A stretch of 64,000 nucleotides of DNA, taken from the NCBI GenBank assembly GCA_017303755.1, contig JAFLBS010000001.1:1-64000 (forward strand), given 5' to 3'. The notes beneath the pieces were generated by a model that saw only the letters and a list, made by a program, of their open reading frames with translations, did no database searches and was not told where the DNA came from. Positions 61,874 to 64,000 of the stretch are shown piece by piece. Source of the DNA: Flavobacteriales bacterium. Its GTDB lineage: Bacteria; Bacteroidota; Bacteroidia; Flavobacteriales; Flavobacteriaceae. Both the position numbers and the translations under genes were made by a program. Within the stretch, counting starts at the first letter, position 1. Each line of letters opens with the position of its first letter.

Positions 61874-62344
61874 TTATTTTACTCCATCATTTTTACGCAT
61901 GTATTCAAGAATATTTCTGGCTTCATCATCTGCTAGCCCTTGATTTGGCATACGAACTAGGCATATTTCTAATTGCGCTTGCACTTCGGGATCTTTTTCA
62001 ATCATTGGATCGGGATTGGTGATGAAATTCATAATCCATTCTGGTTTCCTTCTTTCGGTTACGCCTTTCCAACCTGGTCCAACTAATTTTTCATCCGTCA
62101 TTTTGTGACAAGAAGTACATTTTACGCCAGCAACATCTTCACCTTTTGTAGCCATTGCTTGATCTAAAGTGGCTCCGAGTTCTACTGTAGAATATTTTCC
62201 TTCACCTCTTTTTGGGTCATAATCAGAAGGGTTTGAAGAACTTTCTTCAGTTGTTGGTTTAGAAAAATCGTCGCTAGAGTTTTCTTTCTTTCCACAAGCA
62301 AAGAATAACGCTAATGAAAGGAGTAGTAAAATTGATTTGTTCAT
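61874..62344 (-). CDS. Mono-haem cytochrome c lipoprotein
   Basis: The product is 156 residues with lipoprotein signal MNKSILLLLSLALFFAC, an acidic Ser-rich linker to about residue 50, a single CTSCH haem motif at 76-80 and a likely axial Met in RMPNQGLADDEARNILEYM. The conserved GPGWKGVTERRKPEWIMNFI segment is usual for this class. It is the first gene of the nosZ transcript and the likely electron donor to NosZ; clade II clusters often carry such cytochromes. The operator and -7 box are directly upstream. Confidence 0.9.
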   Translation of the reverse strand: MNKSILLLLSLALFFACGKKENSSDDFSKPTTEESSSNPSDYDPKRGEGKYSTVELGATLDQAMATKGEDVAGVKCTSCHKMTDEKLVGPGWKGVTERRKPEWIMNFITNPDPMIEKDPEVQAQLEICLVRMPNQGLADDEARNILEYMRKNDGVK

Positions 62345-62371
62345 GATTTTATTTGTTAAAAATTTCTATCA

Positions 62372-62379
62372 CAAATTTC
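62372..62379 (-). promoter_or_regulatory. -7-like box of the cytochrome c-nosZ operon
   Basis: GAAATTTG on the minus strand (consensus TAnnTTTG, first base off). The operator centre is 37.5 bp upstream of its last base. Confidence 0.55.
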
Positions 62380-62401
62380 TGAATAAGAAGAGGTTGATAT
62401 T

Positions 62402-62417
62402 TATGATTGAAATCATA
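62402..62417. promoter_or_regulatory. Operator copy 4 (TATGA-N6-TCATA) upstream of cytochrome c-nosZ
   Basis: TATGATTGAAATCATA is a perfect 7-bp inverted repeat around GA and the most symmetric of the four copies. It resembles an FNR box (TTGAT-N4-ATCAA) with the first base changed. Confidence 0.78.
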
Positions 62418-62505
62418 ACTCATTTTCATTTATTAAACTTTTGTTAAGGATTAAACCTTATTAATTGATTAAAGTCTTATTTTTAAATCACTTAAATTTT
62501 AAAAC

Positions 62506-62940
62506 ATGAGAAAATTAATTGTAGCCGTTGCTTTGGTTGTTGGATTGACAACTTTTGCACAGGGAAAAAAAGGAGATGGAAAAGGAAGAATGACTCCAGA
62601 ACAACAAGTTGAAGTTGTATTAAAAAAAATGACCACTGAATTAAGTTTAGATGCTAAACAACAAGATGAAGTAAAAGCCATTTTGGTTGAGCAATCGAAA
62701 AAAAGAGAAACCAAAAAAGAAGAGTTTAAAGCCCGAAAAGAAAAAGGCGACAAACCTTCTGACGAGGAAATTGCTGCAATGAAAAAAAATCGAATTGACG
62801 AAGAGTTAGCAATGAAAAATAAAATGAAAAAAGTACTTTCAGAAGATCAGTATAAAAAATGGACAGAAGCCAAAAAAGACCGAATAGAAAAATTCAAAGG
62901 AAAAGGAAAAAGAGGAGCAAAACCTGTTGACGGTGAATAA
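62506..62940 (+). CDS. Secreted Lys-rich helical protein (Spy/CpxP-like)
   Basis: The product is 144 residues with signal peptide MRKLIVAVALVVGLTTFAQ. The body is helical, highly charged (Lys/Glu), with TPEQQVEVVLKKMTTELSLDAKQQDEVKAIL and VLSEDQYKKWTEA segments like the LTxxQ helices of Spy/CpxP periplasmic chaperones. The C-terminus is basic (GKGKRGAKP). It starts divergently from the nosZ operon and may share its regulatory gap, but it does not have a -7 box at the operator spacing. Function not proven. Confidence 0.75.
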   Translation: MRKLIVAVALVVGLTTFAQGKKGDGKGRMTPEQQVEVVLKKMTTELSLDAKQQDEVKAILVEQSKKRETKKEEFKARKEKGDKPSDEEIAAMKKNRIDEELAMKNKMKKVLSEDQYKKWTEAKKDRIEKFKGKGKRGAKPVDGE

Positions 62941-62954
62941 TTAAGGATAAATAT

Positions 62955-62985
62955 TTTGTGGTTTGCAAAAAATAAATTAGTTTTG
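62955..62985 (+). promoter_or_regulatory. Promoter of the 63015 gene
   Basis: A -33 TTTG (62955-62958) and a -7 TAGTTTTG (62978-62985) are separated by 19 bp. The ATG is 29 bp downstream. Confidence 0.6.
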
Positions 62986-63014
62986 GTTTCTATTACATAA
63001 AAAAAATCAAAATT

Positions 63015-63353
63015 ATGAAAAAATTATTCTTTACTCTTTCATTACTATTTGCACTTACATTAACGGCTAGTGCTCAAGATAGCAAAATGTCTCCAGAAGC
63101 TTTGGCTAAAAAAGAAGTTTCTACTTTAACTGAATTAGTAGGTTTGACTGATACTCAAGTTGCTGATTTATACAGATTGTTTGAACAAAAATACCAAATG
63201 TTGGCTGACAAGAATCTTTCTGCTGAAAGAAAAGCTGAAGTAAACCGAATTGTAGGTTTGAAATTAGAAGCTACATTGACAGGTGAGCAAAACAAAAAAT
63301 ACGAAGCAGCTAAAGCTACACTTGAAAAAGTAATGACAGAAGCTACTAAGTAA
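63015..63353 (+). CDS. Small secreted helical protein, Spy/CpxP-like
   Basis: The product is 112 residues with signal peptide MKKLFFTLSLLFALTLTASA. The mature part is all-helical: KKEVSTLTELVGLTDTQVADLYRLFEQKY and RIVGLKLEATLTGEQNKKYEAAK contain two LTxxQ-like motifs. It resembles the preceding gene in layout, so the pair may be diverged duplicates. It has its own promoter and ends at a strong terminator. Role unknown; envelope chaperone is a guess. Confidence 0.75.
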   Translation: MKKLFFTLSLLFALTLTASAQDSKMSPEALAKKEVSTLTELVGLTDTQVADLYRLFEQKYQMLADKNLSAERKAEVNRIVGLKLEATLTGEQNKKYEAAKATLEKVMTEATK

Positions 63354-63370
63354 ATAAAATAAACAATTAA

Positions 63371-63399
63371 AAAAGCCCCGACCAAAATCGGGGCTTTTT
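63371..63399. terminator. Bidirectional terminator between convergent genes
   Basis: An 11-bp stem, AAAAGCCCCGA (63371-63381) / TCGGGGCTTTT (from 63388), with a 6-nt loop and a T-run. Confidence 0.92.
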
Positions 63400-63401
63400 C
63401 T

Positions 63402-64000
63402 TTATAGTGTTTTTGCTACTTTATTTACTGCATTTATGGTAAAATCTAAATCTTCATACGATAATGCATCCGTGATGAACCATGTTTCATAGGCAGATGG
63501 TGCTATATAAACTCCTTCATTTAATAATCCATGAAAAAACTTTTTAAAGGTTTCATTATCGCCGTTTTTAGCAGTTTGAAAATCAACCACTGGATGTTCA
63601 TCAAAATGAACTGAAATCATAGAACCCACTCTGTTGATGGTAAAAACGATTTCATTATCAGTTAGTACTTTGCGAATTCCTTTTTCCAAATAAGCTGTTT
63701 TTTCTTCTAATCGGGAGAAAACTTCTGGATTATCATTTAATTCCTGAAGCATTGCTAGACCTGCGGCCATTGCTAACGGATTTCCTGACAATGTTCCGGC
63801 TTGATATACTGGTCCGAGTGGTGCTAAGAAATTCATTATTTCATTCCGAGCAGCAAATGCTCCAACAGGCAAACCGCCTCCGATTACTTTCCCGAAGCAA
63901 ACAATATCGGCTTTGATGTTGAATAACTCTTGAACACCGCCTTTTGCTAATCGGAATCCCGTCATTACTTCGTCAAAAATAAGTAAGGTTCCATTCGCAT
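63402..64000 (-). CDS. hemL: Glutamate-1-semialdehyde 2,1-aminomutase, 5' end cut
   Basis: The frame stays open through the window edge; about 199 C-terminal residues are visible. [15 protein letters not shown] holds the PLP-binding Asp. [25 protein letters not shown] carries the Schiff-base Lys. [21 protein letters not shown] is the GTLSGNPLA signature, and the C-terminal small domain ([20 protein letters not shown]) fits GSA aminomutase rather than other class III transaminases. It makes 5-aminolevulinate for haem, needed by the cytochromes and globin nearby. The start is beyond the window. Confidence 0.95.
   Translation of the reverse strand, partial: ANGTLLIFDEVMTGFRLAKGGVQELFNIKADIVCFGKVIGGGLPVGAFAARNEIMNFLAPLGPVYQAGTLSGNPLAMAAGLAMLQELNDNPEVFSRLEEKTAYLEKGIRKVLTDNEIVFTINRVGSMISVHFDEHPVVDFQTAKNGDNETFKKFFHGLLNEGVYIAPSAYETWFITDALSYEDLDFTINAVNKVAKTL

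Noticed and set aside
1-64000. CRISPR array, insertion sequence or prophage
   Set aside because: No regularly spaced repeats, transposase genes with terminal inverted repeats, or phage structural genes were found.

Overview
The window looks like a chromosome segment of a Flavobacterium-type bacterium (Bacteroidota). It is AT-rich and carries type IX secretion (T9SS) sorting-domain proteins, a SusC/SusD pair, lipoproteins, Bacteroidota promoters (-33 TTTG / -7 TAnnTTTG) and almost no Shine-Dalgarno sequences. Nearly every gap is short. There is no CRISPR array, IS element or rRNA operon.

Layout. 1-3.6 kb: the cut 3' part of a giant secreted multidomain protein. 3.8-17.3 kb: the conserved information-processing block, all on the minus strand: trnT-trnY-trnT-tuf-trnW-secE-nusG-rplK-rplA-rplJ-rplL-rpoB-rpoC-DUF3467. 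17.4-19 kb: hpf, a XerC-type recombinase and rpsU, which has an exceptional perfect Shine-Dalgarno. 19-24.6 kb: a two-component system and two T9SS cargo proteins. 24.6-36.6 kb: a lipoprotein, acyl-CoA dehydrogenase, an HhH protein, an NSS transporter with a 49-residue MetS-like partner, PspC, DUF2851, a PNGase F-like protein, a CBS-domain cystathionine beta-synthase-like enzyme and a putative porin. 36.7-43.4 kb: subtilisin-like protease, SusD, SusC. 43.6-48 kb: rnhB, lipB, a lipoprotein, lysS and a small membrane protein.

48-62.4 kb is the most interesting part: a clade II nitrous-oxide reductase region (cytochrome c, nosZ, membrane protein, nosL, nosD, nosF, nosY, group III truncated haemoglobin, CopD-like protein), the NO-stress Fe-S repair gene ric, a fasciclin lipoprotein, a Crp/Fnr regulator with an oxidase-like membrane protein, and an MbnP/MbnH copper-protein cluster with a Cys-motif small secreted protein and a Cys-rich outer-membrane protein. 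Four copies of a 16-bp palindrome, TATGA-N6-TCATA, lie 36.5-37.5 bp upstream of the end of five -7 boxes. Together they tie these operons into one apparent regulon, and one copy sits exactly midway between two divergent promoters. The inference is that the Crp/Fnr protein encoded here switches on N2O respiration, NO defence and a copper-protein arm together.

Two 143-nt elements align without gaps (50072-50214 and 59645-59787). They share conserved ends and a conserved apical loop, while their stems differ in sequence yet stay paired. They look like a structured RNA or structured repeat; a more diverged relative is at 34573-34678. Short flavobacterial dispersed repeats also occur, two of them inside coding sequences. 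63.4-64 kb: the cut 3' part of hemL.
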